DNA of 64,000 nucleotides from Bradyrhizobium sp. CCH5-F6 (GCF_001556045.1 NZ_LSIC01000177.1:8285-72284); one strand, 5' to 3'; shown: positions 43,834 through 54,400, numbered from the stretch's first letter. Made by a program: numbers and translations. The notes: generated by a model not told the origin, from the letters alone.

Positions 43834-45387
43834 TTACCAAAAGCCCCGCTGCATCGGCTGCGTCGATTGGTAATACTGATACTGGCCGCGCCGGCGCGGA
43901 TTGGCCGGTTGCACATAGGGATCGCGCGGGAAGAAGAAGCCGAAACCGTTACCGCCGTTGTCCCAGCCGTCATCGCTCGCGATCATCGCAGGCGCGGTCG
44001 GCTTGCGCGTGATGAAACCGCCTTGCGGCTCGTTGCTCAGCACCGCGACGAATTCGGTGCGGTAATTGGTCTCGCTGCTCAGGGGCTCGTCCGAGACGAC
44101 GATCGACGAGCGCGGCAACGCGGTCGGTCCGATGCGATCCCATACCTCCTGCGGAATGGTGATGCGGTCGAGCGCGTTCCTGGCCTCGTCGCCGTTTTCG
44201 ATCGTGACGACGTTCCAGCGCAGGCCCGTGTCGGTCTTCGCCATCGCCGTGAAGATATGCGTGCCGAGCGGCTGGTCCGGATTGCGGATCGTGACGGGAA
44301 CCTCGATGCTGGTGTCGAACACCTCGCCACCGCCGTCGGGCGCCGGCTTGTGGGTGTTCCGCCGCACGTAAAGCTTCTGCGTCGCGCGGCTGATGTAGAC
44401 CGAGACCGGCTCGCCCGCGAGCTTTGCGTCGGTCGCCGCCTTGACGGCGTCGGCTTTCCTGGCCGCGGCCGCCTTCGCTGCTTCCTTCGTGGCGGCCACT
44501 GCATCCCGCTTCGGCTGCGCGTCTGCCCGGGCGGCCTCGAGCTGCGTCGCCGCGTCGGCAGCCTTGGCCGCCGCCTTTTGCTGCAACTCCTCGGCCTTGG
44601 CGCGGGCCTGATCGGTCTTGGCGTTCGCGAGTGTCTTGTCGGCGAAGGCGAGCTCGGCATCCGCGCGGGCCTTCCGCTGCTCCAGCTTGCGCAGCGCGGC
44701 GGGGAGCGAGGCAGCTTCTTTCGCGGCAGCCGAGGCTGCCTTCTTGGCGTCGTCGGCGGCCCTCGTAGCCTCCTCGGCCTCCGCGGCGAGCTTGTCGGCC
44801 CGGCCGGGCACCGCCGCGATGGCCTCCGCCTTCGGTACGAACAGCGAGGGATGAGAGAAGTCCGTCGGGACCGTGTCGTGGGGCGAGACGATCACCCGCA
44901 TGCCGATATAGGTCTTGTCGAACACATTATCGGCAAAGCCGAACGGCATCCGCACGCAGCCGTGCGAGGCGGCATAGCCGGGCAGCGGCCCGCCATGCAG
45001 CGCGATGCCGTTCCAGGTGATGCGCTGCATATGCGGCATCCAGGCATCGTCGTACATGCTCGAGCGATGCTCCCGGTTCTTCTCGACGATGGCAAAGACG
45101 CCAGCCGGCGTCTCGCGGCCCGTGGTGCCGGTCGAGACCGGCGCACGCATGATCCAGCCGTCGGCATCGTAGAACGTGATCTGCTGGCTCTTGATCGACA
45201 CGATCGCCATGATCGGCTCGCCGGCCTGGCGCGGCGCCACCGCCTCCGCCGCCTGGCGCGCCTGTTTGGCGCCGCTCGCCGGCGTCGCCGCCGCAACCAT
45301 CACCAGGCTTGCCAGCGCGAGGATCCCGGCAGGCCCCCGACGCCGCATCGCTACGGTGGATTGCGCCGTCGTCAGTCGGTTTTTCAT
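43834..45387 (-). CDS. L,D-transpeptidase with Ala-rich coiled-coil insert
   Basis: The 517-aa exported protein has a signal peptide at about 18-40. The YkuD domain (about 57-170) has HGGPLPGYAASHGCVRMPFG with His131, His142 and catalytic Cys144. It forms 3-3 peptidoglycan crosslinks or attaches proteins to the wall. Residues about 195-330 are a long Ala/Lys/Glu-rich coiled coil, and a second domain of about 110 residues recalls a YkuD half without Cys (SVYISRATQKLYVRRNTHK). The C-terminal tail is rich in Asn, Gln, Pro and Tyr. The coiled coil makes it longer than most family members. Confidence 0.88.
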   Translation of the reverse strand: MKNRLTTAQSTVAMRRRGPAGILALASLVMVAAATPASGAKQARQAAEAVAPRQAGEPIMAIVSIKSQQITFYDADGWIMRAPVSTGTTGRETPAGVFAIVEKNREHRSSMYDDAWMPHMQRITWNGIALHGGPLPGYAASHGCVRMPFGFADNVFDKTYIGMRVIVSPHDTVPTDFSHPSLFVPKAEAIAAVPGRADKLAAEAEEATRAADDAKKAASAAAKEAASLPAALRKLEQRKARADAELAFADKTLANAKTDQARAKAEELQQKAAAKAADAATQLEAARADAQPKRDAVAATKEAAKAAAARKADAVKAATDAKLAGEPVSVYISRATQKLYVRRNTHKPAPDGGGEVFDTSIEVPVTIRNPDQPLGTHIFTAMAKTDTGLRWNVVTIENGDEARNALDRITIPQEVWDRIGPTALPRSSIVVSDEPLSSETNYRTEFVAVLSNEPQGGFITRKPTAPAMIASDDGWDNGGNGFGFFFPRDPYVQPANPRRRGQYQYYQSTQPMQRGFW

Positions 45388-45664
45388 GCCATCCTCGGTC
45401 GAAATGCCAGTGCGCCTGTGCCGATCACGCGTCAGATTGGAATCATTGAATTAAGAAATCGCAGCCGCCTTACGTTCCGTCTGTGGCGAGATTCGGCACG
45501 TTCCGGCGACAAATCTCTCATATACGACGGTTCGCGCAGGCGGAAGGCGGCCTCGGCCGAGGTCGGCCCGAAGCTGGCCTCGATCGCTGCGGCAGAATGT
45601 CCGGGTAACCTTTTCGTGCGCCATGCGGGCTGGCGCCGGGCGGAGGCACGCCGCCCGATGCTCG

Positions 45665-47101
45665 CTAGACGCCGAGCGCCTTGCGGTTCAACGTTCGCAG
45701 GAAGCGCAGCGACAGCGTTCGCACGTTCGCAACATTCAGCAGCCAGGCCGCGGCGGCATAGGCAAGGCCGCCGGCGAGACTGACGACGACGAGCGACACG
45801 AGGCCGGTGCCGCCCGCTTGCGATCGCGCGACCAGGATCGCCGCCGCCATCACCGCTGCGGAGGCGGCAACGCCGGCGAGGCGATTGAGCTCGAACGGGA
45901 CCGGATGGGCGCGATGCATCAGGACGACGGCAACGAGCAGGCCGATCGCCTCGGTCGCCAGCGTCGCCAGCGCCGCGCCGTAAAGGCCATGGCCGGCGAT
46001 CAGCGCGAACATCAGGATCACGCTGACCACGAGCGTGAGAAAGGATTGCGCCGCCAGCATGAAGGGCCGTTCGGCGAGCTGAAAGCTGATCTGCACATAA
46101 AATTGATTGGCGATGCCGAACAAGCGGGCGAGTACCAATGTCGGCAGCAGCGCCGAGACGCCGGCGCGGAAGTCGATGCCGACCAGCGTGCCGGCGACCT
46201 GGTCCGCGGCGAGCGCGAGCCAGACGGCCACGGGCGCAACGACGACGAGCAGCAGCTCGAGGCTTTCGGTCAGCCGCTGGCGTGTCGTTTCGGCGTTTTT
46301 CTCGGACAATGACCGGAACACCAGCGGCACGGTCGCCGCGGCGACGCTGGATGCGATCATGACCATGAACTGGCGTGGCAGATCGGCGGCAACGCCGAAG
46401 ATGCCGGCAGCGTCCTTGCCGAGCAGATAGGCGACAATGAGCCGGTCGCAGGCCGAATAGACGGCAACGGACAGTCCGGCCAGCGTCAGCGGCAGGCCGT
46501 AGCGCGCCAGCTGCATGAACTGGCTGCGCTGGAAGCGCGCGATCCTGGTGCGGTCGCCGACGATATTCAGGATGATGCCGGCGAGCGACCCCAGACCAAA
46601 CGCGGCGAGCAGCCCCACGCCTCCCCAGCCGAGCCAGATGCCGAGCAGACCGAAGCCGACGCTGGAGACGCTGCGCACGATCGAGATCATCGCGAAGCGG
46701 TAGGGACGCAACTTGGCGCGTTCGAACTCCTGGCCGACATCGACGGCATTGGCCATGATCGCCACGAACATGCTGGCGAGCAACAGCTCGACGCTCACAT
46801 CGCTGCGGAGCAGGAAGACCAGCGGTGTGGTGGCGCAGAGCACCGCAGCCGTGAGCGCGAAGGCGACAATCGCCGTGCCGCGAAAATCGACCTCCGCCGA
46901 CATCGCCTGATAGCGGGAGACCGACAGCTTGATCCAGGCGAAGAAGACCGCGCCCAGAATGCCCGCAAGGCTGATGCCGACGACATAGACGCCGTACTCC
47001 GCCGGGCTCAGCAGCCGCGTATAGGCCGTAACAGCGAAGAACCCCACCGCCGCAGGCAGGATGTAGGCGACCAGGTAGATCGAGAAATGGCGGTTCAGCA
47101 T
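45665..47101 (-). CDS. Wzx-type polysaccharide flippase
   Basis: The 478-aa protein has twelve or more membrane helices and the MOP/Wzx opening YLVAYILPAAVGFFAVTAYTRLLSPAEYG. The N-terminal fold and spacing match oligosaccharide flippases that move lipid-linked repeat units across the inner membrane. It is divergent from the glycosyltransferase and GH10 genes (254-bp gap), so this looks like a small cell-surface polysaccharide locus. No Wzy polymerase is in the window. Confidence 0.85.
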   Translation of the reverse strand: MLNRHFSIYLVAYILPAAVGFFAVTAYTRLLSPAEYGVYVVGISLAGILGAVFFAWIKLSVSRYQAMSAEVDFRGTAIVAFALTAAVLCATTPLVFLLRSDVSVELLLASMFVAIMANAVDVGQEFERAKLRPYRFAMISIVRSVSSVGFGLLGIWLGWGGVGLLAAFGLGSLAGIILNIVGDRTRIARFQRSQFMQLARYGLPLTLAGLSVAVYSACDRLIVAYLLGKDAAGIFGVAADLPRQFMVMIASSVAAATVPLVFRSLSEKNAETTRQRLTESLELLLVVVAPVAVWLALAADQVAGTLVGIDFRAGVSALLPTLVLARLFGIANQFYVQISFQLAERPFMLAAQSFLTLVVSVILMFALIAGHGLYGAALATLATEAIGLLVAVVLMHRAHPVPFELNRLAGVAASAAVMAAAILVARSQAGGTGLVSLVVVSLAGGLAYAAAAWLLNVANVRTLSLRFLRTLNRKALGV

Positions 47102-47315
47102 GCGAGGACGGGACCGTTGGCGGCCATCAGGATTAACGAGACGTTAAGGCAGTTGGACTTTGTTGTGACGATCGGATTGCGGCGCTGGCATCGGCAAAGA
47201 TAGCCGCATAAGCCTGCAAATCGGATCGCGAATGGAGCGAGCGCGCGGTTATCGCGCGTTAGCGTTAAATTTGCCCTGTCCTTGAAGCGGCCGGCGCGAT
47301 CACGGAAAAGGAGCA

Positions 47316-47354
47316 ATGATGGCGAAGCGTCGCTCGACTCCTCCGATGCGCTGA
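47316..47354 (+). CDS. 12-codon upstream ORF (leader peptide candidate)
   Basis: A strong AAAAGGAG ribosome-binding site is followed by ATGATGGCGAAG, encoding MMAKRRSTPPMR and then TGA. The stop is one base before the GTG start of the glycosyltransferase gene. It could couple translation into that gene, act as a regulatory leader, or mark a frameshift in its true 5' end. Confidence 0.4.
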   Translation: MMAKRRSTPPMR

Positions 47355-47355
47355 T

Positions 47356-48453
47356 GTGACCGACATGGACGTTGCCGAACCAACCCTGGTGAGACCGGCC
47401 CCGCTGCCGCGCCGCGGCACCGACGTGCCTGCGGTTCCTCCGGATGTCGGCGCAGGAGGCCGCGACAGGATGGTCCTCAACCTCTTTTTCGAAGAACGGG
47501 ACGACCGCTGGTTCCCCGGCGACCGTCATCTCCGGCCGCTGCTGCGACGCTTGCTGCTGGGCAAGTCCTTCGTCAGCGGACAGCGGCGCGTCCTGCTCAA
47601 TCTGTGCGCGGGCCTCGATCGGCTCGGCATCCGCTATCGCGTCAACGACTATCGCTACATCCGGAAGCACCCCGAGGAACTGGCCTGCATCATCGGCCGG
47701 CCGTTCGTGCTCGACTGGTTCAAGTGGAAGAACCCGCTCCTGCTCGGCGTCGCCATGTATGACCACCCGATCGATGCGCCGGAGAGTCTGAAGGACCTCG
47801 ATGTGAGGCGCGTGCTGGTGCCGTGCGCCTGGTATGCCGACATGTTCCGTCCGCACTGGCCCCATGTCGGCGCCTGGCCCGTCGGCATCGAGACCGATCT
47901 GTGGACACCCGCGCCGGCGGATCGGAAGAGCGTCGACGTGTTGCTCTACGACAAGGTGCGCTGGGATCGCGACCGGTACGAGCGAGAGCTGATCGAGCCG
48001 ATCCGCAGACATCTCGAGGCAAGCGGCCGTACCGTCGAAGTGATCCGCTACGGGCACTACAAGGAAGACGATTACAGGGCCGCGCTGGCGCGTTGCCGCA
48101 GCATGGTCTTCCTCTGCGAGCACGAAAGCCAGGGCATCGCCTGCCAGCAGGCGCTGTCGAGCGGCGTTCCTGTCTTTGCCTGGGACCGTGGCGGTCCGTG
48201 GCAGGATCCGAAATATTTCCCGGACAAGGTGAGGTTCGAAGGCGACGTGTCCTCGGTGCCCTATTTCGACGGGCGCTGCGGCATGACCTTCGCCGATGCG
48301 GACGGCTTCAACGCCGGTTGGGGTCGCTTCTGGTCGCAGGTCGGCGCGGGCGACTTCGCGCCGCGCGACTATGTGCTGGACCACCTGACGCTCGAAAAGG
48401 GCGCGCTTCACTATTACGAGATCGCCGAAGCGGCGATGCAGCGTCACGCGTGA
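47356..48453 (+). CDS. Glycosyltransferase, group 1-like
   Basis: From the GTG start at 47356 the product has 365 aa; ATG at 47365 is an alternative. The N-terminal 38 residues are Pro-rich and look unstructured. The core shows GKSFVSGQRRVLLNLCAGL, and near the C-terminus CRSMVFLCEHESQGIACQQALSSGVPVFAWDRGGPW, which resembles the nucleotide-sugar site of GT-B enzymes. It overlaps the GH10 gene by 4 bp, so the two are co-translated. It likely takes part in surface polysaccharide assembly; sugar and linkage are unknown. Confidence 0.8.
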   Translation: MTDMDVAEPTLVRPAPLPRRGTDVPAVPPDVGAGGRDRMVLNLFFEERDDRWFPGDRHLRPLLRRLLLGKSFVSGQRRVLLNLCAGLDRLGIRYRVNDYRYIRKHPEELACIIGRPFVLDWFKWKNPLLLGVAMYDHPIDAPESLKDLDVRRVLVPCAWYADMFRPHWPHVGAWPVGIETDLWTPAPADRKSVDVLLYDKVRWDRDRYERELIEPIRRHLEASGRTVEVIRYGHYKEDDYRAALARCRSMVFLCEHESQGIACQQALSSGVPVFAWDRGGPWQDPKYFPDKVRFEGDVSSVPYFDGRCGMTFADADGFNAGWGRFWSQVGAGDFAPRDYVLDHLTLEKGALHYYEIAEAAMQRHA

Positions 48454-49517
48454 TTAGGCTCGACAGACGCGAATTTCTCCTCGGCAGTGCCGCTGTGCTC
48501 GCGGCAGGCGCATCTGCGTCCGCCGTGCCGGCATCGAAACGCGCCCAGCGCCGTCCCGGCTTTGGCGCCGCGGCGACGCTCTGGGACCTGCAAGCCGATC
48601 CCAGGCTCGGCGAGGCCATCAGCACCTATTGCACGCAGGTGGTGCCGGTGCTCGAGCTGAAATGGCCGATGCTGCGGCCGGACGCGCATACGTTCGCCTT
48701 CGAACGTGCCGACGCAATCCTGGATTTCGCGCGGGCGAACGATCTTACGATGCGCGGCCACGCGCTCGCCTGGTATCACGACATTCCGGACTGGACCAAG
48801 CAGATCAAGGACACCAAGGGCGTCGAGCGCGCGTATCTCGACCACATCGGCACCGTCGTCTCCTACTACAAGGACAAGCTGACGTCGTGGGACGTCGTCA
48901 ACGAGCCGATTCCGGACAATCCCAGCAGTCCGAAGGACCGGCGCGACACGTTCTGGACGCAGCATCTGGGTCAACGCTGGATTCCGCTGGCATTCCGCAC
49001 GGCGGCCGCGGCCGATCCCTTCGTCAAGCTCGCGATCAACGAATACGACATCGAGTCGGCGAAAGATTCGTTCATCGCCAAAAGGGCAGCCTATCGTAAC
49101 CTCATCATGGACTTGCTCGACCAGGGGGTTCCGCTCCACGCCGTGGGTCTGCAATCGCATCTGCACGCCGAGCTCGAGATCGACACGCACGGGCTCGCCG
49201 AGTTCGTCGCCGAGCTGCGTTCCTGGGGGCTCGAAGTGCTCGTCACCGAGCTCGACGTCGACGACCAGAAGCTCACGGGGACACCGGCAGAGCGGGACGC
49301 CATCGTCGCCAAGCGCGTCGACGATCTGCTGACGGCGATCTCGACCAGCGGGCCGGTGCGCTCGATCCTGACCTGGGGCATCTCGGACCGCTACAGCTGG
49401 ATCAACGGCACCTTCGCCCGCAAGGACAAGCAGCCGAACCGTCCGCTGCCGCTCGATGGCGAGTTCAAGCCGAAGCCGTTCATGGACGTCATCAGCAAGT
49501 TCACGAAGGACGCTTGA
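48450..49517 (+). CDS. Tat-exported GH10 family glycoside hydrolase (xylanase-like)
   Basis: The GTG at 48450 overlaps the glycosyltransferase stop (GTGA) and gives 355 aa. MIRLDRREFLLGSAAVLAAG has a twin-arginine motif and hydrophobic core, so export by Tat is likely. The GH10 barrel is complete, with acid/base Glu152 in SWDVVNEPIPDN and nucleophile Glu267 in VLVTELDVDD. MRGHALAWYHDIPDW and LQSHLH are further family motifs. GH10 enzymes are mostly endo-beta-1,4-xylanases. Coupling to a glycosyltransferase hints that it may trim a self-made polysaccharide instead of plant xylan. Confidence 0.88.
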   Translation: MIRLDRREFLLGSAAVLAAGASASAVPASKRAQRRPGFGAAATLWDLQADPRLGEAISTYCTQVVPVLELKWPMLRPDAHTFAFERADAILDFARANDLTMRGHALAWYHDIPDWTKQIKDTKGVERAYLDHIGTVVSYYKDKLTSWDVVNEPIPDNPSSPKDRRDTFWTQHLGQRWIPLAFRTAAAADPFVKLAINEYDIESAKDSFIAKRAAYRNLIMDLLDQGVPLHAVGLQSHLHAELEIDTHGLAEFVAELRSWGLEVLVTELDVDDQKLTGTPAERDAIVAKRVDDLLTAISTSGPVRSILTWGISDRYSWINGTFARKDKQPNRPLPLDGEFKPKPFMDVISKFTKDA

Positions 49518-49523
49518 GGATTC

Positions 49524-49543
49524 ATCTCTCCAGTCGGGGAGAT
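49524..49543. terminator. Hairpin between convergent genes
   Basis: ATCTCTCC pairs with GGGGAGAT (one T-G wobble) around AGTC. It lies between the GH10 gene and the oppositely oriented DUF6492 gene and may serve both. Confidence 0.55.
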
Positions 49544-49571
49544 GTAATCCGAGATCAACAGCTCGCAGATT

Positions 49572-50525
49572 TCAGCTCTGGCGTGCCTTCACTTCGAACT
49601 CGGCCGCATCTTCCATATGGTCGGGCGACAGGCTCGGGCTGCGACGGTCGCGCGAGCTGAGGCGGAACACGTCGCGGATGTCGTCGATCGAGGTCGACGA
49701 ATAGGACTGGATGCAAAGCGCGACCTGCTCGGGCGAGGCCGTGCGCATCATCGCCTCGATGGACGGGCGGTCGAGCGGCGTGTCATCCCAGTGCGAGACC
49801 GCGATGCTGTCTTCGGTGACCCGATGGGTCGCCAGATGCTCGGGCGAATTGTCGACGAAAATGCCGTACAGCAGGTATTCCGAGAACTTCTTCTTCCGGC
49901 ACAGTGCAAGCGCCCAGCTGAGGCCCGTCGCCGACTTGATGGCGTCGGTCATCGCACGCGCGGTGCCCTTGTCCCAGACCAGCGCGTTGCCGACATAATC
50001 GTCTGCCGGGAACGAGCGCTGCTCGATCCCAAGAAGTTGATCCACGGTGCGGAGCCACACGCCATGCACCGGGTGGTCCGCGCCGATCGCCTTGCGGGTG
50101 ACGAAGAGGGGCGTCTTCTCACCGCCGGCGTACTGGCTGACGTCGAATTCGCGGAAGAACAGATTGTCCGAATCCAGGATGCAGACGCGCTGCTCGGGCG
50201 CATTGAGGACCCCGGCGATCTTCAGGATCTGCTGGATGTGCCAGCCATGCACGGGTGACGACAGCAGCGACAGCCAGACGCGCCGGCTGCTGAGGAACTG
50301 GAGGGCCGGCGGAACCGCGAACAGCCATTTCGGCAGGTAGCGCGAGGCCGGAACGATGACCCGCTTGTCGGAGGCGAACCGCGCGAACAGCGGCACGTCC
50401 TCATCGTTAACGAGAACATAATGCCGCGTGTATCCCGAGAGCCAGGTGTCGATGCTCTCGCTGAGCAGCGAAAAGCGCTCGATATCCTTGGCGTAGCTGG
50501 CAGTCAGCAGGGCAACGGAATGCAT
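49572..50525 (-). CDS. DUF6492 family protein, glycosyltransferase-like
   Basis: The ATG at 50525 (MHSVALLTASYAKDIERFSLL) gives 317 aa. The opening is the DUF6492 signature, then HYVLVNDEDVPLFARFA, and CILDSDNLFFREFDVSQY carries a DxD-like acidic motif as in GT-A glycosyltransferases. The family is linked to sugar transfer but has no proven reaction. It sits in the surface polysaccharide group, which fits. There is no signal peptide. Confidence 0.72.
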   Translation of the reverse strand: MHSVALLTASYAKDIERFSLLSESIDTWLSGYTRHYVLVNDEDVPLFARFASDKRVIVPASRYLPKWLFAVPPALQFLSSRRVWLSLLSSPVHGWHIQQILKIAGVLNAPEQRVCILDSDNLFFREFDVSQYAGGEKTPLFVTRKAIGADHPVHGVWLRTVDQLLGIEQRSFPADDYVGNALVWDKGTARAMTDAIKSATGLSWALALCRKKKFSEYLLYGIFVDNSPEHLATHRVTEDSIAVSHWDDTPLDRPSIEAMMRTASPEQVALCIQSYSSTSIDDIRDVFRLSSRDRRSPSLSPDHMEDAAEFEVKARQS

Positions 50526-50620
50526 GGCGCGCGCTCGAATGGCAATCAGCCCGCACTCATAGCGGCAATGCGGGGCGCTGGAAACTTGCGATCGCAATCA
50601 AGGTAAAGCGACACGAAGTA

Positions 50621-51415
50621 TCAGCCATCCGACGGCAGCCCCTGCGCGAGGCCGCGAAAGCGCAGCGGCGCCAGGGCTGACGCCCGCTGCCACCAATCGG
50701 CGACGCGGTCGTCGAGCGCGGTGGTGCCGCGGCCCTGGCCGGGGAATATCCGGATCTGCTGGATCGCCTCGGCCTCAAACACCCTGCCCTTGCGCGTGAT
50801 CCTGAGGGCGGCGCCCTCGCGGTCCCGCTGGGTCAGCGGCACCAGAAGACGGCCGCGCGGACGGAGCGACTCGAGCCAGAGCGGATGGGGCTGCGAGAAG
50901 CCGGCATGCACGATGATGACGTCGGCGGGCTCGCCGATGTCCTCGCATCCGTCGCCGTTGACGACCGTGACGTTGCGATATCCGCGCAAGTGGTTCGCGG
51001 CGCGGGCCGCGAGCCGATCGTCGCACTCGATCGCGCATACGCTGCCCTTCGGACCAACCATTTTTGACAGCACCGCGGAGAAATAGCCTAGTCCGCAGCC
51101 GATCTGCACGACGCGGTCTTTTTCCCCGACATCGAGCACGTCGATGAAATGCGCCCACAGGCTCGGCAGCCCCGTGTCGAGCCTGCGACGGGCGTCGATC
51201 GCGACCAGCACATTCTCGTAGAGATGAATGGGATCGGCATCGCGCGTCAGCCGGTAGCTGCGCGCCGCCTCGCCCTTGATGCGCCAGGGTCCTCTCGGCA
51301 GAAAATCCTCGCGCGGGACGGTGGCAAGCGCCTCGAGCAGGCGCTTTGAGGAAATCCGCTCGCGTTTTGCAATCCTCTCCACATAGCGCGCACGCGCGGC
51401 GGCGAGATCGCTCAT
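50621..51415 (-). CDS. Protein-L-isoaspartate methyltransferase-like protein
   Basis: The ATG at 51415 (MSDLAAARARYVERIAKRE) gives 264 aa, a little longer than Pcm. PREDFLPRGPW resembles the Pcm N-terminus, and VVQIGCGLGYFSAVLSKMV is the SAM-binding motif I. The usual catalytic Thr/Ser segment (TxSQP) is not evident where expected: YRLTRDADPIHLYENVLVAI replaces it. It may be a diverged methyltransferase with another target. It lies 1 bp after the cyclase-AAA-TPR gene, so it is probably co-transcribed with it. Confidence 0.8.
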   Translation of the reverse strand: MSDLAAARARYVERIAKRERISSKRLLEALATVPREDFLPRGPWRIKGEAARSYRLTRDADPIHLYENVLVAIDARRRLDTGLPSLWAHFIDVLDVGEKDRVVQIGCGLGYFSAVLSKMVGPKGSVCAIECDDRLAARAANHLRGYRNVTVVNGDGCEDIGEPADVIIVHAGFSQPHPLWLESLRPRGRLLVPLTQRDREGAALRITRKGRVFEAEAIQQIRIFPGQGRGTTALDDRVADWWQRASALAPLRFRGLAQGLPSDG

Positions 51416-51416
51416 G

Positions 51417-54400
51417 TCAAGGCGCGGCCTGTTCACGAACGAACGCGTCCGCGCCGAGTTCGTTGACCAGCTGCATCGCCTGCTTCAGGTCCGGCGTATG
51501 GAATCCCTCGCTGAACTTTCCGACAACGGGCACGAGCAGGAGACTTGCGGCCTCGCGCTTGCCGGTCTCGAGCCATATCCGCGCGAGGCTGGCCGCGGTG
51601 CGAAGCTCCCAGGACAGCGCGCCCTGCCTGCGCGCGACTTCCAGCGAGAGGCCGAACAGATCCTCGGCCTCCTGTACCGACGCCGGCTCGCCGTCCGATA
51701 GCGTGATCTCGCCTTGCAGGCGATAGACTTCGGCGAGGTAGGAGTGATCGCCGGTCCGTCTTGCGGTCGCGAGCGCACCGTCGAGGGCACGCAAGGCGGC
51801 GTCGCGCATCCTGACCTTTGAATAGGCCTCCGCGAGCAGACAGCGGAACCAGCAGCCGGCGAGCCAGGAATCCATCGCCTCGTACTCGTCGAGGCCGAGG
51901 CGCATCTGGCTGAGCCCTTCTTCGGCTTCGCCGAGCTGCGCCAGCGCCCAGCCGCGCAGGATCGCCGCCTGCTGCTTCCAATGCAGGAAATTGTGCTCGG
52001 TGGCGATGATCATGGCGCGGTTGGCGTGGTCGCGCGTGCCCTCGACGTCGCGCAGATGCTGGCAGAGATACGCCCCGAATACGAGCGCGAAAGCGAGGGT
52101 GAACGGATGACGCATCTTCTCCGCATTGGCGATCGCCTGCTCGCTGTGCTGCCGCGCCGCATCGGGTCGGCCGAGGAACCATAGCAGGTAGCCGAGATAG
52201 GACAGCGAGACGACGCCGGGATCGGTGCCGTGCCGCTCCATCAGATCGGAATGCAGATCGGGGCTGTAGAGGCTGATACAGCGATGCAGGTGATGTTGCG
52301 AGGCGGCAAAACGCCCGCGATAGAGCATGGTCATCGCGATCGAGCGGTGCGCTTCCATCAGGTACCCGGTCTGCTGTGCCGGCTTCGCCCGCTCGTTCAG
52401 CCGCGCGCGCTTGGCGAACCTCAGCAGCTCGACGCTGAGATCGTGCGCGCGGGTGAGATCGGCCCGGATGAAATGGCAGACCCAAAGGCCCCGGGTCGCA
52501 GCGAAGGCCTTTTCGTCGTCATCGAGCTGCTGGCCTAGCTCGAGCGCGCGGATGTAGTTCTCCTCGACCTCCTGCACCGCATAGCCTTTGGCCGCGATCA
52601 GCGCGTTGCCGAGCGCAATGCGCAGCTCGAGCTCCGTTTCGTCGGCGCCCTGCATGCGGGCATTGGCCTGCACGACGCTGAGGCCCCGGCGCAGATGGCC
52701 GATCGCTTCCAGATTGGCACCTGTCTTGGCCGCCTGCTTGCCGGCCTTGAGCCAGAAGCTGGCGGCGCCCTCGCTCTGGCCGGATTCGGTCAGATGATGG
52801 GCGAGCAGCTCCGGTTCGCGCTCGGTCTTCTCCGGATACATTTCGGAGAGCACCTGGACGATCCGGGAATGCAGCTTGCGGCGCTCGCTGTGCAAGAGGC
52901 TCGCATGGGCGGCGTTCTGGATCATCACGTGCTTGAAGGAGTAGAGCGCGTCGGGCGGATGGCCGCGCCGCATGATCAGCCCCGCCTCCTCCAGGTGATT
53001 GAGCGCAGCCTCGATCTGTTCGGCGGGCGTGTTGGCGACCGCGTGGAGCGTCTCGTAGGAAAACTCGCGGCCGATGGTGGCGCCGATCTGCGCGATCCGC
53101 TTGAACGGCCCCATCCGGTCGAGCCTCGCCATCAGCGAGTCCGTCAAGGTTGCCGGGATTGCGAGCTGCCGCCACGGCCCCGACAGCACGTAGCGGCCGT
53201 TGCGCTCGGTCAGCAGGTTGGATTCGAGAACCGTCTTGGTCAATTCTTCCAGGAACAGCGGCACGCCGTCGGTCTTGACGATGATCTCCTCGACGACCTC
53301 CTTGGGCATCTCTCGCCCGGCGACGCGCTCGACCAGCGTCGTGCGGAGCTGCCGGCTCAGACGGTTCAGGACCACGGTGGTGATGTGCGAATGCGCGTTC
53401 CAGCTCGGCTGGAATTCGGAGCGCGCGGTGACGGTGACCAGGATCGGCCGGTTCTGCACGCGTTCCACCAGCAGGTCGATCACCTCGCGGGAGGTCGGGT
53501 CGATCCAGTGCAGATCCTCGAACGCGACCACCAGCGGCATCTCGCGCGCAAGGCCGAGGAAGTGACTGACCAATGCCGCGACGGTCGCGTCCTTCTGCTG
53601 CTGCGGCGACAGCCCGAGCGGCGGATAACGATCGCCGGTCGGTATCGACAACAGCGCGGCAAACAGCGGCGTCACCTGCTCGACGTCGCCATGAGCGGCG
53701 GCGATCGCGGTCTCGAGGCTCGCCAGCGACACTGCGGAGGAATCCTCCCGGTCGAGGCCGAGGGAGAATTTGAGCTGCTCGACGAACGGATGGAATGCGG
53801 TGGAGGTGTAGTAAGGCGAGCACTGGAGCGAGACTTGCCCATGGCGGTCGCCCGATATCCGCTCGAAGATTTCCTGGATGATGCGCGACTTGCCGATCCC
53901 GGGCTCGCCGAACTTGACGACGACCTGGCCGTCGCCGTCCTTGGCCTGCTGCCAGCGCCCCATCAATAGCGCGATCTCCTCCTCGCGGTTGACGAGCGGC
54001 GTCAGCCGCGTGCCCATGGCTGCGGCGAAGCGGGTCTCCACCCGCGAGGCGCGCACCACGTGCCAGGCCTGCGCCTTCTCGGAGATGCCCTTCAGCTCGT
54101 GAACGCCGAGATTGTGATAGTCGAACTTGCCCTTCAGCAGCGCCTGCGTCGAAGCGGAGATCACGACGCCGTTGGGCGGCGCCAGGGCTTGCAGGCGCGC
54201 AGCGAGATTGACGGTCTCTCCGACCGCGGAGTCGCGTTCTTCGGTGCCCTGCCCGACGAGGTCGCCGACCACGACGAGGCCGGTCGCGATCCCGATGCGG
54301 ACGGCGGGTGAATGGCCGAGCGCACCGCGCGGCTCGACCGCGCGCGCCGTCGACAGCACCCGCACGATCTCGAGTCCGGCACGCACCGCGCGCTCGGCGT

